Source: JAKACA01 sp963735115 (GTDB lineage: Bacteria > Actinomycetota > Acidimicrobiia > Acidimicrobiales > Bog-793). Taken from it: a stretch of DNA of 64,000 bases. The position numbers were made by a program, and so were the translations under genes. The first letter of the stretch is position 1; each line of letters begins with the position of its first letter. The notes under the pieces are model-generated. The model was given only the letters and a program-made list of their open reading frames with translations. It was not told the origin of the DNA and did no database searches. The DNA lies in contig CAVTJR010000001.1 in NCBI GenBank assembly GCA_963735115.1, positions 620,001 through 684,000 on the forward strand, written 5' to 3'. Positions 62,741 to 64,000 of this stretch are shown piece by piece.

Positions 62741-63535
62741 GTGACGCCAGTCGATCGCCGAAGCGACTACCCGACCGCGAGGCCGCAGAGAGGTGGCGGC
62801 CCAGCCGCAAGCGCGCTGGCCGTTGTCCTCGCCGCCCTCGTGCAGTGGCGCGGGCAGAAGGCGGGGGTGACGCTCGTGGCCATTGACGGGTACGGAGCTT
62901 CGGGGAAATCGACACTTGCCGAGAGCCTGCGTGCGGCGACGGACGCGAGCGTCGTCCACATCGACGACTTCTTCGTTCCCACGGATCGAGATGCACGGGG
63001 GCCGATGCGGACGCCGCAGTCACGAGGGGCGGACCTCTCACGGGAGGTACCCGACCGAGTGCTCCGGTCGTACTACGACGTGGCCCGGTTGCGTGTCCAG
63101 GCCCTCGAGCCGTTGCTGGCCGGCCGCGAGGCGGTGTTCCGCCCATTCGACTGGACCTCGGGCACCGCCTCGGACGACACGGCGCGTGTCGCACCCGACG
63201 ACCTCGTCCTCCTCGAAGGCGTCTACTCGGCCGCGCCGGAGCTGGCCGATCTCGTCTGCCGGGCGATTTACGTGGACACTCCCGCGCCCGACCGCCTGCG
63301 CCGTCTTCGAGCCACCGTCGCACCGGAGGATTGGGATGACGAGTGGTTGCAGGCCGAGAAGGCGTACTTCACTCGCGAGCGGCCGCGTCGCTCGTTCGAC
63401 CTCGTGGTACCCGGAACGGACGACGAGCTTCCTCCGGCTCCGCCGTGCCAAGGGGTGCTCGTCGAGCGGGACCCCTGGAGGGACGCCAGCACCAGTGGGG
63501 TTCCCGGCGCTGGGAGACGGCTGAGCAGCACATGA
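62741..63535 (+). CDS. Uridine-kinase-like P-loop protein
   Basis: 264 residues from GTG 62741; an earlier frame adds a leader with no homology. VTLVAIDGYGASGKSTLAES gives the P-loop at about 50-58, VVHIDDFFVPT the Walker-B-like acidic pair, and VLLEGVYSAAPELADL and AIYVDTPAPDRLRRLRATV are typical of uridine kinase/phosphoribulokinase-like proteins of actinobacteria. It should phosphorylate a nucleoside or related small molecule. Overlaps the next gene as ATGA. Confidence 0.88.
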   Translation: MTPVDRRSDYPTARPQRGGGPAASALAVVLAALVQWRGQKAGVTLVAIDGYGASGKSTLAESLRAATDASVVHIDDFFVPTDRDARGPMRTPQSRGADLSREVPDRVLRSYYDVARLRVQALEPLLAGREAVFRPFDWTSGTASDDTARVAPDDLVLLEGVYSAAPELADLVCRAIYVDTPAPDRLRRLRATVAPEDWDDEWLQAEKAYFTRERPRRSFDLVVPGTDDELPPAPPCQGVLVERDPWRDASTSGVPGAGRRLSST

Positions 63536-64000
63536 GAAGAACGGTGATGCTGCCTCGAGGAGCGCGGGGGCGTCGAGTTCTCGGCGTGCTCGTCCTCGTG
63601 GTGTTCGGCGCCCTCGGGCTCGTTGCGTGCAGCTCCTCGAGACCCGGGTCGGCGGGCGGTACTTCTGGCAGCACAACGGCGCCCGGCGTGCCCATCGACG
63701 GAGGGACCGCCTACTTCGCCGAGCAACCAGAGACGCCGCCCGACTACATCTTCCCGCTCATCTCGAGCAATCTCTTCACCGTCGCCAACACGGCCGATCT
63801 GCAGACGCTGCTCTACGAGCCTCTCTACTGGTTCGGCGACAAGGGGAGCACCGCCATCGACTACCCGCTCTCGATCGGCAACGCTCCGGTGTACAGCGAT
63901 CACAACACAGTCGTCACGATCACCCTCAAGCACTACCTCTGGTCGGACGGAGAGACGGTAAGTGCCCGTGACGTCCTCTTCTGGATCCACTTGCTGAAGG
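63532..64000 (+). CDS. ABC transporter substrate-binding lipoprotein (family 5), cut by window edge
   Basis: Open from ATG 63532 to the right edge (156 codons, no stop). The signal peptide VLVLVVFGALGLVAC ends in a good lipobox (LVAC). The mature part has a Gly/Ser linker, then FAEQPETPPDYIFPL, LQTLLYEPLYWFGD, VTITLKHYLWSDGETVSARD and VLFWIHLLK, the start of an oligopeptide/nickel-type SBP_bac_5 domain. It collects peptides or similar solutes for an ABC permease likely beyond the window. Overlaps the kinase stop (ATGA). Confidence 0.9.
   Translation, partial: MRRTVMLPRGARGRRVLGVLVLVVFGALGLVACSSSRPGSAGGTSGSTTAPGVPIDGGTAYFAEQPETPPDYIFPLISSNLFTVANTADLQTLLYEPLYWFGDKGSTAIDYPLSIGNAPVYSDHNTVVTITLKHYLWSDGETVSARDVLFWIHLLK

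Overview
The window is a very GC-rich, gene-dense piece of bacterial chromosome. Many genes overlap by GTGA or ATGA, GTG and TTG starts are common, and GC is strongly preferred at third codon positions. Gene content points to an actinobacterium: tmk and holB behind a lysine-tailed topA, glnE, a divergent APC permease/ceoB/ceoC potassium locus, F420/LLM oxidoreductases, a P450 with a 3Fe-4S type ferredoxin, and a CtaG-type oxidase assembly protein. A member of the Acidimicrobiia or a neighbouring deep lineage is my best guess; class level is inference. I see no tRNA, rRNA, CRISPR array, insertion sequence or prophage.

Layout. 1-7.4 kb: the end of a polytopic membrane protein gene, then a lipid/steroid-type catabolic set (acyl-CoA synthetase, aldo/keto reductase, P450 plus ferredoxin, TetR regulator, NAD(P)-binding protein). 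7.5-13.1 kb: a minus-strand operon for a membrane protein with a ligand-less SCO-like domain, a probable lipoprotein and CtaG, beside a DUF2127 protein. 13.1-18.8 kb: kynureninase, a dimethylglycine-oxidase-like flavoprotein, a phosphofructokinase with pyrophosphate-type active-site residues, a small lipoprotein. 18.9-23.0 kb: ECF sigma, zinc anti-sigma and msrA, then two secreted proteins. 23.1-31.8 kb: a ComB-like phosphatase and SDR, then hppA-topA-tmk-holB. 32-37.8 kb: potassium transport/NAD-sensing locus, a HAD phosphatase and an RpoD-family sigma factor. 38-45 kb: a small unknown gene, nadE, glnE and an S9 peptidase. 45.3-54 kb: a PAS-GGDEF-EAL protein, F420-type oxidoreductase, VOC, AhpD-like, purD, a second acyl-CoA synthetase and a HAD phosphatase. 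54-64 kb: PIG-V-like mannosyltransferase, truncated MEDS protein, SDR, EAL protein, LLM oxidoreductase, coiled-coil protein, methyltransferase, secreted repeat protein, uridine-kinase-like protein, and the start of an oligopeptide-binding lipoprotein gene.

The most striking property is a set of apparent single-base frame changes inside otherwise well-conserved genes: two in topA, one in nadE, one near the end of an SDR gene, one or two at a permease/OB-fold junction, and probably one in a small unannotated gene near 62.6 kb. Several of these genes are essential in most bacteria, so sequence or assembly error is the first explanation. Other points of interest are the SCO-like domain that has lost its metal ligands and has a paralogue at the left edge, pyrophosphate-linked metabolism (PPi-type PFK plus H+-PPase), a compact promoter/operator in front of a tetR gene, a sigma/anti-sigma/msrA operon, and small coupled ORFs.
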